A stretch of 64,000 nt of DNA from contig NZ_MLQQ01000001.1 in assembly GCF_001865995.1 (NCBI RefSeq), forward strand, positions 496,001-560,000, written 5' to 3'. This DNA comes from Anaerobacillus arseniciselenatis. GTDB lineage: Bacteria; Bacillota; Bacilli; Bacillales; Anaerobacillaceae. Position 1 is the stretch's first letter, and every line of letters starts with the position of its first letter. A model generated the notes under the pieces. It did no database searches. It saw only the letters and a list, made by a program, of their open reading frames with translations, and was not told where the DNA came from. Below are positions 17,411 to 26,690 of the stretch, in pieces. Both the position numbers and the translations under genes were made by a program.

Positions 17411-18334
17411 TTATTTTTTTAAAGATAATTTAACTAAAGTATCAATCATATCTTCATATGATAAGCCTATTTCTCTACAAGCATCTGGATATAAACTAGT
17501 AGGAGTCATCCCTGGCAACGTGTTAACTTCTAAAATAACTGGTGCAGATCCATCATGCGGGATGATGAAGTCTACTCTTGAATATACATCGCAGCCTAAT
17601 GCAATATGTGCTAAAACCGCTTGTTCCTGTAATAAAGTTGTGAGCTCATTACTTATTTTCGCTGGTACAATATGCTCACTCATCCCAGGCGCATATTTTG
17701 ATTCATAGTCATAATAGGCATTTTTCGGGACAATCTCAACAATCGGTAACGCTTTAACATCACCTTTGCTACCCAACACCGCAACCGTTACCTCTCTTCC
17801 AGCTATAAACTCTTCTAATAAAACGACGTCATCATGCTTAAACGCTGCTTTAACACCATCTAAAAGTTCTTTTTCATTTTGAGCGATCGTTAAACCGATC
17901 GTTGACCCTTCATGGTTCGGTTTTACCACTACCGGATACGTTAAACTATGAGAGAAATTTTCTTCGTTAAAAGCATAGCTTTCAAGAACTTTTTCTTTTG
18001 CAATTCTTATTCCATTTAACCCGAACAATTTCTTTGATCGTGCTTTATCCATCGCAATCGCTGAACCTAAAACTTTGGACCCTACATACGGTTTATTTAA
18101 TAAATCTAAAAATCCTTGAACTCTTCCATCTTCACCTAATCGTCCGTGAAGCCCTATAAAGAAAATATCTACATCTATGTTCATAATGCGATTTAAACAA
18201 TTTTTTGTCCCTTGAAAATCGATCCCCGTTACTTCATACCCTTTTTTCTTTAATGCCTCAATAACCCCTTTTCCACTAGATAACGAGACTTCTCTTTCAG
18301 CAGAAGTACCACCATAAATTACAGCAATTTTCAT
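17411..18334 (-). CDS. ddl: D-alanine--D-alanine ligase, short form
   Basis: Makes the D-Ala-D-Ala dipeptide of peptidoglycan using ATP. About 307 residues from the ATG at 18334, closer to E. coli DdlB (306) than to B. subtilis Ddl (354). ATP-grasp motifs are seen: GGTSAEREVSL, KPNHEGSTIGL, EEFIAGREVTVAVLG, RVDFI and LEVNTLPGMTPTSLYP. TTG at 18343 is an alternative start. It stands alone between repeats and between gudB and mecB, not with murF as in B. subtilis, so it may be a second or relocated ligase. Confidence 0.93.
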   Translation of the reverse strand: MKIAVIYGGTSAEREVSLSSGKGVIEALKKKGYEVTGIDFQGTKNCLNRIMNIDVDIFFIGLHGRLGEDGRVQGFLDLLNKPYVGSKVLGSAIAMDKARSKKLFGLNGIRIAKEKVLESYAFNEENFSHSLTYPVVVKPNHEGSTIGLTIAQNEKELLDGVKAAFKHDDVVLLEEFIAGREVTVAVLGSKGDVKALPIVEIVPKNAYYDYESKYAPGMSEHIVPAKISNELTTLLQEQAVLAHIALGCDVYSRVDFIIPHDGSAPVILEVNTLPGMTPTSLYPDACREIGLSYEDMIDTLVKLSLKK

Positions 18335-18416
18335 TTGATTCAATCACTCCTACAAACGTAAAGTTTAAAATAGTATATTCGCCTAACAAGTTAATTGTAC
18401 CTTGTTTTTAAAGTTT

Positions 18417-18506
18417 TAATGAATTTCATAATTCATTATTTTCGCCACGAAGATTAATATATAGTTGCGTGATGTGGCTCGTTTTTGGTAATTATGAAAT
18501 TCACTC
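18417..18506. mobile_element. Family B MITE copy B3 (90 bp, inverted)
   Basis: Reverse orientation, starting TAATGAATTTCATAATT and ending AATTATGAAATTCACTC. It lacks about 29 bp of the inner palindrome found in the 119-bp form. Flanked by GTTT on both sides (18413-18416, 18507-18510). Upstream of ddl. Confidence 0.87.
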
Positions 18507-18561
18507 GTTTAACTAAAAATTACTACTTTATGATAACACTCTATGTTTAAAAATCAATGTA

Positions 18562-18786
18562 TTTTCATACAAAACCTTCATGACGATTATCCGTCACCAA
18601 CTAAGATGGAAAAGGCGGGTGCTTTCCCTCACTTCACCTTGACCTTCTTTCGAATCTCAGACGTTCGTTCGCAAAAGCACCCACCTTTTTTCATACAAAA
18701 CCCTCATGGCGGCATGCCTGCCGTCACCATCTAACATGAAAAGTCGGGCGGGGGTCCTAACCAACCACTAACCAACTTTCATACAA
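18562..18786. repeat. Family A hairpin-array repeat, two linkers
   Basis: Linker at 18565, stem module with arms AAAAGGCGGGTGCTTT and AAAAGCACCCACCTTTTT (18609-18690), second linker at 18690 (CGGCATGCCTGCCGTCACC), then the AACCAACCACTAACCAACTTT tail. Fills most of the 480-bp ddl-mecB gap. Confidence 0.85.
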
Positions 18787-18822
18787 AAAATAAACCTCAA
18801 AGAATTATTTTGAGGTTTATTT
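18785..18822 (-). terminator. Terminator of mecB
   Basis: AAATAAACCTCAAA/TTTTGAGGTTTATTT with a six-base loop; followed on the minus strand by T6. The stem includes the mecB stop codon. Confidence 0.85.
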
Positions 18823-19410
18823 GAAAAATGTATGGTAAATTTTTTCAATCGCATTATTTTCAATAATATTTAATCCGTATTCATTTAAACGAAAGATTGT
18901 TGTCGTAGAAGGGTACCCAAATTCAGATAAAAGCGCAATAAACGCATCCATATCTATACCAAACAACTCTTGTTCATCAAAGGTGATGAAATACTTATTT
19001 TCAAAGTGAAGTAAGCAACCTGATGTTACACCAAAACTAGTAAGTCTCGGTGCTAAAGAAATGACATCCTCTATATTATAAAATTCATAAATAATCTCAT
19101 CACTTTCATCTAACGTTACTTGCATTTCAATAAAGCCGTCATCAAATTGTTCTTCGACATTATGGTCGGGTTGGGCTTTTGAAACGATAATCACCATTCC
19201 TTGTGCCGGTACAGAGAATACTTCAATAGCGATTGGTCCATCCGCTTCAAACCCTAGTTCGTCACTCGCCTCTAACATCATATCACGAAAAAGTTGGTGA
19301 ACTTTTGGTATATCTTGCCACATTTCTTCCTTCGTTATCCCACGTTCACTGAGGTCATCAAAAGTAAGAAAAATCTTGATCTTATCATAATTAAGTCGTT
19401 CTAATCGCAT
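18817..19410 (-). CDS. mecB: Adaptor protein MecB (YpbH), MecA family
   Basis: 197 residues (B. subtilis YpbH 194), starting MRLERLNYDKIKIFLTF, a near match to MecB rather than MecA. Such adaptors deliver substrates to ClpC-ClpP; MecA acts on ComK in competence and MecB has a paralogous role. The N-terminal target-binding domain (about 1-90) and the C-terminal ClpC-binding domain (about 105-197, ALLSEFGYPS, IFRLNEYG) are both present, joined by an acidic linker. Single gene with its own terminator. Confidence 0.92.
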   Translation of the reverse strand: MRLERLNYDKIKIFLTFDDLSERGITKEEMWQDIPKVHQLFRDMMLEASDELGFEADGPIAIEVFSVPAQGMVIIVSKAQPDHNVEEQFDDGFIEMQVTLDESDEIIYEFYNIEDVISLAPRLTSFGVTSGCLLHFENKYFITFDEQELFGIDMDAFIALLSEFGYPSTTTIFRLNEYGLNIIENNAIEKIYHTFFK

Positions 19411-19515
19411 CTTACTTCCCTCCTTTTTATACCTAGGAATTAGTTAATAATAAGATATGAAAATAGGTATAAATAGGTTCATTTAAAATTATTGAAGAGG
19501 TATTAGCCAAATTTC

Positions 19516-20427
19516 TTAAAGTGTAACCTTTAACCATTCGTTCCACTCATCCTTTGTAAAACCGAGTAGATATTTATTGAATGGTTCTACCTTTTGTTGA
19601 GAAGTAATCCGAAATGCATGTCCTCCAATCCCGATTTTTAAAGAAGGAGAAGAGAGCTCAATTTCATGAATAAAAGAAAGAGTTTCAGGTAAATACTCTT
19701 TAAGTGAGCAAGAAACGAATAAATATTTTGCGTCCACCTCTTGTAATACAATTTTTAGGTCTTCAGTTGGGACATTCGTTCCTAAATAAATTACCTCAAA
19801 CCCTTTTCTTCTTAAATATAAAGTAAAAGTTAACAACCCTAATTCATGCCGTTCATTCACACCACAAATAGCAACTGCTTTAGGTTGAAGCGGATCAATT
19901 TGTAAATGATGAGAAATGATCATTATTCTCGTTTTTAAATATTGTGTAGCGTAATGTTCATGCGCTACTGTAATTTCACATCTTTCCCACTTGTCACCTA
20001 TACTAACCAAAACCGGACCTATTACATCCATCACTACTTTTTCAATAGAAAAAATATTAAACGCCTCATCTAATATTTGATTTGCTTTAAACTCTTGAAA
20101 ATTTAACAGACTCTCCTCAAGATCAAACACAAGCGAATTTAACTTATTATTATATAGTGACTCTTCTTCTTGTGATTGTACGTCTATATTTCCTTTCTCT
20201 AGGAGACCAACCGCTTGTCCAATTGTAAATCCTTTATTAACTTTATCTATCAACCATCGCAAAACAGCCACATGCTCTTCTGAATATAAGCGATGTCCTG
20301 ATTCATTTCTTATCGGTTCGATGATTTTGTACCTTCGTTCCCATGCCCTTAATGTTCCAGGTTGAATTCCTAACATAGTTGAAATCGCTTTTATATTATA
20401 CTTTGCCTTATCTTCACCCTCACCCAT
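19516..20427 (-). CDS. MerR-family regulator with B12-binding domain (CarH/LitR-like)
   Basis: 303 residues. N-terminal MerR winged helix (about 8-78: YNIKAISTMLGIQPGTLRAWERRY, split here only by description as HTH then WERRY) precedes a helical bundle with W-x9-EH (from GDKW to AHEH), the signature that caps adenosylcobalamin in CarH. A Rossmann B12 domain follows, with the lower-ligand motif NERHELG (E-x-H-x2-G). CarH proteins bind AdoCbl in the dark, repress, and fall off DNA on illumination. Light or B12 sensing is inferred here. No carotenoid or photolyase gene is adjacent; a cobalamin adenosyltransferase is at 39.3 kb. Confidence 0.85.
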   Translation of the reverse strand: MGEGEDKAKYNIKAISTMLGIQPGTLRAWERRYKIIEPIRNESGHRLYSEEHVAVLRWLIDKVNKGFTIGQAVGLLEKGNIDVQSQEEESLYNNKLNSLVFDLEESLLNFQEFKANQILDEAFNIFSIEKVVMDVIGPVLVSIGDKWERCEITVAHEHYATQYLKTRIMIISHHLQIDPLQPKAVAICGVNERHELGLLTFTLYLRRKGFEVIYLGTNVPTEDLKIVLQEVDAKYLFVSCSLKEYLPETLSFIHEIELSSPSLKIGIGGHAFRITSQQKVEPFNKYLLGFTKDEWNEWLKVTL

Positions 20428-20532
20428 TGTTCAACCCCCAAACCATTTACCAGTAGCTTGCATTAATTATATAATCATTGTTTCCTTGAGTAAAATTTGA
20501 ATAACTTTTTTTATCGTTATTTTCATTTTTAT

Positions 20533-20629
20533 GAGTGAATTTCATAATTACCAAAAATGGGCCACATCATGCAATATATAGTTTGCGAATGGTTTTGACG
20601 CAACTATATATTGATCTTAGTGGCGAGAA
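20533..20629. mobile_element. Family B MITE copy B4, truncated
   Basis: Begins GAGTGAATTTCATAATT and runs through the inner palindrome to TTAGTGGCGAGAA, then stops; the last about 22 bp including the right terminal repeat are gone, so no target duplication can be read. Upstream of the MerR-B12 gene. Confidence 0.8.
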
Positions 20630-20658
20630 ACAGCCTTTTTAAAAGATATTGTCTGTTT

Positions 20659-21441
20659 TTAGTCAACTACACCGTTCTTTAAAGTGATTATATGGACTTC
20701 TGCTGGCGCTCCTAATCGTAGAGGTAGTCTTGTTGTCCCATAGCCATTACTAACAAGAATATAAAGATCATTTTTAAGTTTAGATAAACCAGCCTTTTCA
20801 GTAATACTATATCCAAATAAGCGAATTTGTCCTCCGTGCGTATGTCCACTTAAAATTAAGTTAATATTATGAACTTCTCGCAATTTCTTTTTAATATCCG
20901 GATTATGACTAACTAATATTTGAAAATCTCCATTACACTCTTTAATGGCTGCTTCAAGATTATCAAAACGATGGCCAAAATCATCAACCCCAATTAAATC
21001 AATAGTTTCACTATCGCGCTTAAAAGAAGTACAGCTATTAGCTAAAATCTTCACACCTTCATTAAGAAGTATGCTTTCTAATCGGAAATGATTTACTTCA
21101 TAATCATTATTTCCCCAAACAAAATAAGTCGGGGCAATCTTCGTTAGAGATTTTATGTTTTTTTCTACTCGTGAAAACGGTACCCCTTTTTCTGTCAAGT
21201 CACCACCGATAATAATTAAATCTACGTTTCCTTGGATTTCTTTTAAAATACAATTGTTCACTTCTCGATGATGAATATCTGAAATAAAAAAAAGCTTCAT
21301 TCCAGAAAACTGTTTAGGCAAGCTGGAGAATGAAAGCTCTGTATAAGTAATTTTATTTTTTCTACTCTCAAGCCACATATGAAGTAATAATAAAATCAAG
21401 AAATTACCAATTAATGTTAAAATAACCAAATTAAATCCCAC
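20659..21441 (-). CDS. ypbG: Membrane-anchored metallophosphoesterase YpbG
   Basis: 260 residues (B. subtilis YpbG 259). One N-terminal membrane helix (LVILTLIGNFLILLLLHMW), then a calcineurin-like phosphoesterase domain with all metal-binding blocks: SDIHH, GGDL, GNNDYE, SHNPD and SGHTHGGQ. The substrate is unknown. It immediately follows, with no gap, a small four-helix membrane protein gene and is probably translated with it. Confidence 0.9.
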   Translation of the reverse strand: MGFNLVILTLIGNFLILLLLHMWLESRKNKITYTELSFSSLPKQFSGMKLFFISDIHHREVNNCILKEIQGNVDLIIIGGDLTEKGVPFSRVEKNIKSLTKIAPTYFVWGNNDYEVNHFRLESILLNEGVKILANSCTSFKRDSETIDLIGVDDFGHRFDNLEAAIKECNGDFQILVSHNPDIKKKLREVHNINLILSGHTHGGQIRLFGYSITEKAGLSKLKNDLYILVSNGYGTTRLPLRLGAPAEVHIITLKNGVVD

Positions 21442-21825
21442 CTAGTTGTTATAATACCGGCTTTTACGGTGAACATTAGCATCCATTATACCATAGAAAG
21501 CGGAAAATACGAATGCTGCTATCGACACCAAGAAATTATTGAAGGCAATGAATATAAAACCTAAAATGATCAGTGCTATCCACAACGCTTCTCTATTAAA
21601 ACTATTTTGCTTCGTAACATTTTCTGAAATCATCTTTATTAGCCTAGAAATAGTAAAAAAACCTGAAATAAATAGTAAAATAGAGCCTAACCATTTAAAT
21701 GGTTCAAATACTAACTTATGCATTAATATTTCAGTTGTAAATGAATTTAAAGCCAACGGAAATGTTGAAATAGATAAGTTTAAACATAAAAATCCGACTA
21801 ATAAGAAGGTTAGACGTTTCTTCAT
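21442..21825 (-). CDS. Small integral membrane protein, unknown
   Basis: 127 residues with about three or four hydrophobic segments (LTFLLVGFLCLNLSIS, WLGSILLFISGFFTI, ALWIALIILGFIFIAF, SIAAFVFSAFYGIM). ATG preceded by AAGGAGATG. I do not recognise a family. It abuts ypbG, with the ypbG ATG following directly after its stop, so the two are likely one transcript and may work together at the membrane. Confidence 0.75.
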   Translation of the reverse strand: MKKRLTFLLVGFLCLNLSISTFPLALNSFTTEILMHKLVFEPFKWLGSILLFISGFFTISRLIKMISENVTKQNSFNREALWIALIILGFIFIAFNNFLVSIAAFVFSAFYGIMDANVHRKSRYYNN

Positions 21826-21949
21826 AAAACAACATCTCCTTGTATGAAAATCATGAGTGACTTAAACAGTACGGTAACTAAATAGTATATTCAAGTATAT
21901 GAGAGAATTTACAATAAAATTATACCTACACCTAACCAACAGAAAAGAG

Positions 21950-22072
21950 GTTGGGCCAAAACAAGTGTCTGACACCGTTTCACACCTTCATATAGACATA
22001 CATTAAAGCCTTTTTGTCTATATAAAGTAGTTTACGCGTGGTGTCAGACACTTTTGGCCCACCCTCTTCTTT
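21950..22072. repeat. Family C long palindrome
   Basis: Outer arms AGAGGTTGGGCCAAAA.../...TTTTGGCCCACCCTCTT, then AAGTGTCTGACACC/GGTGTCAGACACTT, and a TATAGACA...TGTCTATA core. Seven bases from the fhs stop; a plausible fhs terminator. Confidence 0.85.
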
Positions 22073-22078
22073 ATAACT

Positions 22079-23764
22079 TTAAAATAATCCTATTGCTTTG
22101 CCGTCTTCAGAAACATCCATTTTTAATGCAGCTGGCTGCTTTGGCAGTCCTGGCATTGTCATTACATCACCAGTTAAGGCGACAATAAATCCTGCGCCGA
22201 TTGATGGACGTAATTCTCGAACTGTAATTGTAAAGCCTTCTGGTCTACCTAGCTTTTGTGGATCATCCGATAATGAATATTGAGTTTTTGCCATACATAT
22301 CGGAAGCTGACCCCAACCTTCTTTTTCAAATTGAACGATTTGCTTTTTCGCCTTAGCAGAAAATTCAACTCCACTAGCGCCATATACTTTTTTAGCGATC
22401 GTTTCAATCTTCGTTTGAATCGAGGTATCTAACGAGTATAGATGATCAAAATTATTTTCTTCTTCTTCGATTAAAGATACTGCTTTATGAGCTAACGCTT
22501 CTGCTCCTTCGCCACCTTTAGCCCACACTTCTGTGTCAACTGCTTCAACACCATGGTCTTTACAAAGCTTTTGTAATAAAGCAACTTCTTCATCTGTATC
22601 TGTAATAAAACGGTTTACTGCAACTACTAATGGTAAACCGAATGATTTTACGGTATCGATATGCTTTAGCAAGTTATCCATTCCACTTTCTAGCGCTTCC
22701 AGATTTTCCTTTTTAAGTTCGTCTTTCGGTACGCCACCATGCATTTTTAAAGCTCTAATTGTTGCTACTAAAACGACTAGGCTCGGTTTGAAACCAGCAT
22801 AGCGTGCTTTAATGTTTAAAAACTTCTCAGCACCTAAGTCCGCACCAAATCCTGCTTCTGTTACTACATAATCGGCTAATTTTGCGCCCATCTTTGTTGC
22901 GATCACACTGTTACACCCGTGAGCAATGTTAGCAAATGGACCACCGTGAATAATAGCAGGTGTGTTTTCTAACGTTTGAACTAAGTTTGGCTTTAAAGCT
23001 TCTTTTAGAAGTAACGTTAACGCTCCTTCTACTCCTAAATCTTTGGCAGTTACCGGCTTCTTATCAAAGTCATACGCAACGACAATTTTAGAGATACGTT
23101 CTTTTAAATCGTTTAAGTTATTAGCTAAACATAAAATGGCCATAATTTCTGAGGCTACTGTTATATCAAAACCACTTTCACGTGGCACGCCTTGAACTGG
23201 TCCACCTAACCCTACAACTACTTGCCTTAGCGCTCGATCATTTAAATCTACAACTCGCTTCCACGATACACGCCTTACATCAATATTCAAAGTATTGCCT
23301 TGGTGAATATGGTTATCTAAAAATGCTGCTAATGCGTTGTGTGCTGTAGTAATAGCATGTAAATCACCAGTAAAGTGTAGATTAATATCTTCCATTGGAA
23401 CGACTTGCGAGTAACCTCCGCCAGCTGCTCCACCTTTAATTCCCATACATGGTCCTAAAGATGGTTCTCTCAATGCAATGATGGAGTTTTTGCCAATTTT
23501 CGATAACCCTTGTCCAAGTCCTACTGTTACCGTTGATTTCCCTTCTCCAGCAGGCGTCGGACTGATTGCAGTTACTAAAATTACTTTACCGTCTTCTTTT
23601 GTATGTAATTGATCTAATACATCTAAAGAGATTTTCGCTTTGTACTTTCCGTATGGCTCCCAATCTTCCTTTGATAAATTTAATTGGTCAGCAATTTCTT
23701 CAATCGGTTTCATCGTACATTCTTGAGCAATTTCAATGTCTGACTTCACTACTTTTTCACTCAT
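22079..23764 (-). CDS. fhs: Formate--tetrahydrofolate ligase
   Basis: ATP-dependent enzyme joining formate to tetrahydrofolate to give 10-formyl-THF for purine synthesis, formyl-methionine or C1 assimilation. 561 residues, full length for the family. Motifs: the P-loop [57 protein letters not shown] and [14 protein letters not shown]. subtilis lacks fhs; it is common in anaerobic firmicutes and some bacilli. Downstream of the 2-oxoacid oxidoreductase operon but separated from it by a family C repeat. Confidence 0.95.
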   Translation of the reverse strand: MSEKVVKSDIEIAQECTMKPIEEIADQLNLSKEDWEPYGKYKAKISLDVLDQLHTKEDGKVILVTAISPTPAGEGKSTVTVGLGQGLSKIGKNSIIALREPSLGPCMGIKGGAAGGGYSQVVPMEDINLHFTGDLHAITTAHNALAAFLDNHIHQGNTLNIDVRRVSWKRVVDLNDRALRQVVVGLGGPVQGVPRESGFDITVASEIMAILCLANNLNDLKERISKIVVAYDFDKKPVTAKDLGVEGALTLLLKEALKPNLVQTLENTPAIIHGGPFANIAHGCNSVIATKMGAKLADYVVTEAGFGADLGAEKFLNIKARYAGFKPSLVVLVATIRALKMHGGVPKDELKKENLEALESGMDNLLKHIDTVKSFGLPLVVAVNRFITDTDEEVALLQKLCKDHGVEAVDTEVWAKGGEGAEALAHKAVSLIEEEENNFDHLYSLDTSIQTKIETIAKKVYGASGVEFSAKAKKQIVQFEKEGWGQLPICMAKTQYSLSDDPQKLGRPEGFTITVRELRPSIGAGFIVALTGDVMTMPGLPKQPAALKMDVSEDGKAIGLF

Positions 23765-23875
23765 TGTTCCAGCCCCTTAGTATTTTATTTAGTAACACAT
23801 CCATAGTTTATCGAAACTTGGATAAAATTTCTATAAATAAAAATTGCATTTCATTTAATCGCACAATTAGTGTGT

Positions 23876-23970
23876 TCAAAAGGTCAGTTCACAGAGGTAC
23901 CCACTAATTATAGACGTACCTATTTTCTCGACTTTAATTAGTGTAGCCCTGTGACTGACACTTTGAGCCC
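23876..23970. repeat. Family C palindrome, diverged
   Basis: Keeps the ACTAATTATAGACG...CGACTTTAATTAGT core and outer TCAAAAGGTCAG/CTGACACTTTGA arms, but the GTGTCTGACAC box survives only on one side. Follows the oxidoreductase gamma gene. Confidence 0.65.
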
Positions 23971-23990
23971 TGATTTATTATTGCGCATTG

Positions 23991-24554
23991 TTAAGCTATA
24001 GGTTTCTTCACATCACCATTAATTACTAATGATGCGCCTCTCTCTAGCGCTTCTTCATTAGCAGGGATTAAATGCTGCTTTCTTTCTGATAAAACATTTT
24101 TTAATGATTCAATGATCGATTTTTTTGAAATAGCTTTAGAATGCTGTATAAAAGCACCTAAAATTACAGAACCAGCTACACGAGGGCTTCCGATTTCACT
24201 TGCAATCTCCGCAGTTGGTACTTCAATGACAGTAATATCATTTCTTTTGCTTTTTAAATCTACGATAGATTTATTAACAATTAAAACTCCACCTTTTTTA
24301 ACAGTGGGTTCAAATTTTTCAAAAGACGGATTATTCAAAACGATGGCAACACTTGGATTTTGAATCACAGGGGATCCAATTGGTTCATCACTAATTACCA
24401 CTGATACGTTAGCAGTTCCACCTCTTTGTTCAGGTCCATAAGACGGTAACCAAGATACGTGTTTGTTCTCTGTCATTCCAGCATAAGCCAATAGCTGTCC
24501 CATCGACATAACTCCTTGACCACCAAATCCCGCGATCACAATTTCATGCATCAT
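23991..24554 (-). CDS. 2-oxoacid:ferredoxin oxidoreductase, gamma subunit
   Basis: 187 residues of the POR/KOR gamma family: GFGGQGVMSMGQLLAYAG near the N-terminus, SYGPEQRGGTAN, and later PRVAGSVILGAFIQ. In the complex it helps bind CoA and the 2-oxoacid. It starts within the beta-subunit stop (TAATG), so translation is coupled. With the alpha, beta and delta genes it forms a four-gene enzyme resembling VOR or KOR, which oxidatively decarboxylates 2-oxoacids to acyl-CoA and reduces ferredoxin. Substrate choice cannot be read from sequence by eye. Confidence 0.9.
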   Translation of the reverse strand: MMHEIVIAGFGGQGVMSMGQLLAYAGMTENKHVSWLPSYGPEQRGGTANVSVVISDEPIGSPVIQNPSVAIVLNNPSFEKFEPTVKKGGVLIVNKSIVDLKSKRNDITVIEVPTAEIASEIGSPRVAGSVILGAFIQHSKAISKKSIIESLKNVLSERKQHLIPANEEALERGASLVINGDVKKPIA

Positions 24555-25303
24555 TAGTTATCTCCTCCCCGATCTTTCAAAACTCCTAAAGGATAATAAG
24601 CGACCATTTTATCTTTGACATATTTTAAAGATTCTTCAGGGTCTAAGCCCCAATTTGTTGGACAAGTTGAAAGTACTTCTACGAATGTAAAACCTGCTCC
24701 TTCTTTTTGGTAACTGAATGCTTTTTTAATCGCCTTTTTTGCTTTTATAATGTTGGCAACATCATGAGTGGAAACTCGTTCAATATAGTGTACACTATCA
24801 AGTGTCGCTAGCATCTCTGAAACTCTAATTGGAGCCCCTTGTACACTCTCATCTCTACCTTTCGGAGTTGTCGACGTTTTTTGGCCAACTAGTGTTGTCG
24901 GTGCCATCTGTCCACCCGTCATCCCATACGTTGCATTATTTACAAATATAACCGTAATATGTTCCCCACGTGCCGCAGCATGAATAATTTCACCCATTCC
25001 AATCGAAGCTAAATCTCCGTCACCTTGATACGTAAATACGATTCTATTTTTCGGTAACACTCTTTTAACTCCAGTGGCAACAGCCGGCGCACGACCATGA
25101 GCTGCTTGAGTCATATCACAATTAAAATATTCATAAGAAAGAACTGAACAACCTACGGAGGCAACACCAATTGTATCTTCTAATACATCTAATTCCTCTA
25201 ATGTCTCTCCAACAAGACGATGAATAATCCCGTGCGTACAACCTGGACAGTAGTGTGTTTCTTTATCTTGTAACCCTGATGTTTTTTGAAAGACAACCTT
25301 CAT
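24554..25303 (-). CDS. 2-oxoacid:ferredoxin oxidoreductase, beta (TPP) subunit
   Basis: 249 residues. It carries the thiamine diphosphate site (QGDGDLASIGMGE, then NNATYGMTGGQ) and a CPGCTHG motif near the start; these subunits usually hold a [4Fe-4S] cluster with cysteines here and further on (GCSVLSYEYFNCD, STCPTNWG). The alpha stop and this start share bases (25303). The catalytic centre where the oxoacid is decarboxylated. Oxygen sensitivity of these enzymes suggests use under anaerobic or microaerobic conditions. Confidence 0.9.
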   Translation of the reverse strand: MKVVFQKTSGLQDKETHYCPGCTHGIIHRLVGETLEELDVLEDTIGVASVGCSVLSYEYFNCDMTQAAHGRAPAVATGVKRVLPKNRIVFTYQGDGDLASIGMGEIIHAAARGEHITVIFVNNATYGMTGGQMAPTTLVGQKTSTTPKGRDESVQGAPIRVSEMLATLDSVHYIERVSTHDVANIIKAKKAIKKAFSYQKEGAGFTFVEVLSTCPTNWGLDPEESLKYVKDKMVAYYPLGVLKDRGGDN

Positions 25304-26364
25304 TACTGACCACCTCCTGCAAGACTTTTGATCGCTTCTAAAACTTCACTATGGTTCGGAATTACTCCACCAGTTCTTCCAAAGAACTCAACCGGAGCCT
25401 TTCCATTGACAGCTAAGCGAACATCTTCTACCATTTGGCCAGCGCTCATTTCTACAGATAAAAATGCTTTTACTTTATCGCGATACTCTTCAAATGGTTT
25501 TTCTGGAAATGGCCATAATGTGATCGGTCTAATCATCCCGATTTTTATTCCGTTTTCTCTCGCTTCATCAATCGCACTTTTAGCAATTCTTGAAACGGTA
25601 CCATAGGCGACAACCATGTATTCTGCGTCATCTGCTCTATACGTATCAAACCGTACTTCTCTTTGTTTAATGACTTCATATTTACTTTGCAAAGTATGGT
25701 TATGATTTTCCAAATTCACATCATTTAATTCTAAAGAAGAAATAACTTTAGGCGCACCATCTCCACGCGTCCCAGTTGTAGCCCATTTTTTTTCTGGAAG
25801 TACTTTCATATCCTCTTCGGTAAATTCCACTGGTTCCATCATTTGACCGAGCATTCCATCTCCGAGTAATACGACCGGAGTTCGATATTCATCCGCTAAA
25901 TCAAAAGCAAGTTTCGTTAATTCTACGATTTCTTGCAGTGTACTAGGTGCTAGCACTGGAGTATAGTAATCACCATGGCCGCCACCTTTTGTCACTTGAA
26001 AATAATCCGATTGGGCAGGCTGAATATTTCCTAATCCTGGACCACCTCTACCAATATTTACGATCACTGCTGGAAGTTCAGCACCTGCTAAATATGAAAC
26101 TCCTTCTTGCTTTAAACTAAACCCAGGACTTGACGATGATGTCATTACGCGAACACCAGCGCTAGCAGCACCATAAACCATATTGATGGCTGCAACTTCA
26201 CTTTCTGCTTGTAAAAATAATCCATCAATTTCTGGTAAACGATTTGCCATGTACGCTACTAATTCACTTTGTGGTGTAATCGGATATCCAAAAAAGTTTT
26301 TACATCCCGCATGGATCGCGGCTTCTGCAATGACCTCGTTCCCCTTCATTAATACCTTTGGCAT
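25303..26364 (-). CDS. vorB: 2-oxoacid:ferredoxin oxidoreductase, alpha subunit
   Basis: 353 residues from ATG 26364, preceded by AGGGGAGA; an in-frame upstream start is less likely. It starts MPKVLMKGNEVIAEAAIHAG and has GYPITPQSE, MTSSSSPGFSLKQEG and the PVVLLGDGMLGQM block of the VorB/KorA family. It forms the heterotetramer core with beta. Position between delta and beta matches known delta-alpha-beta-gamma operons. Confidence 0.9.
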   Translation of the reverse strand: MPKVLMKGNEVIAEAAIHAGCKNFFGYPITPQSELVAYMANRLPEIDGLFLQAESEVAAINMVYGAASAGVRVMTSSSSPGFSLKQEGVSYLAGAELPAVIVNIGRGGPGLGNIQPAQSDYFQVTKGGGHGDYYTPVLAPSTLQEIVELTKLAFDLADEYRTPVVLLGDGMLGQMMEPVEFTEEDMKVLPEKKWATTGTRGDGAPKVISSLELNDVNLENHNHTLQSKYEVIKQREVRFDTYRADDAEYMVVAYGTVSRIAKSAIDEARENGIKIGMIRPITLWPFPEKPFEEYRDKVKAFLSVEMSAGQMVEDVRLAVNGKAPVEFFGRTGGVIPNHSEVLEAIKSLAGGGQ

Positions 26365-26444
26365 TTTATTTTTCTCCCCTCTAAAGTTCATTCTACTGTA
26401 TATGCTTATTGAATAAGAGATAACAAATCATTGAATCGTCTCAT

Positions 26445-26675
26445 TTACGAAGCACTTTTTCTCTGTATAGGTCGATAAACGGTAATTACGCCATCCGGGC
26501 AAATACGGCCACAAGCAGCACAACTAATACAAGCATCTTGATTTACAACATGAGCTGGATGATAACCTTTCAAGTTAATAGTTTCGGAGATTTCAATAAT
26601 ATTTTTTGGACATACTTTTACGCATAAAGCACAACCTTTACACATATCCTCATTGAAAATGACCTTCTTATTCAT
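26445..26675 (-). CDS. 2-oxoacid:ferredoxin oxidoreductase, delta (2[4Fe-4S]) subunit
   Basis: 76 residues with two classic four-cysteine ferredoxin motifs: CKGCALCVKVCP and CISCAACGRICP. It relays electrons from the beta subunit to soluble ferredoxin. Lies 15 bases after the P-loop gene and about 80 before alpha. The separate delta gene places this enzyme with the four-subunit archaeal-type VOR/KOR group. Confidence 0.92.
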   Translation of the reverse strand: MNKKVIFNEDMCKGCALCVKVCPKNIIEISETINLKGYHPAHVVNQDACISCAACGRICPDGVITVYRPIQRKSAS

Positions 26676-26690
26676 AAGTTTCTCTCCCCC

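Noticed and set aside
18543-18734. 63-codon plus-strand frame between ddl and mecB
   Set aside because: Lies entirely in family A repeat DNA; similar frames occur by chance in other copies.
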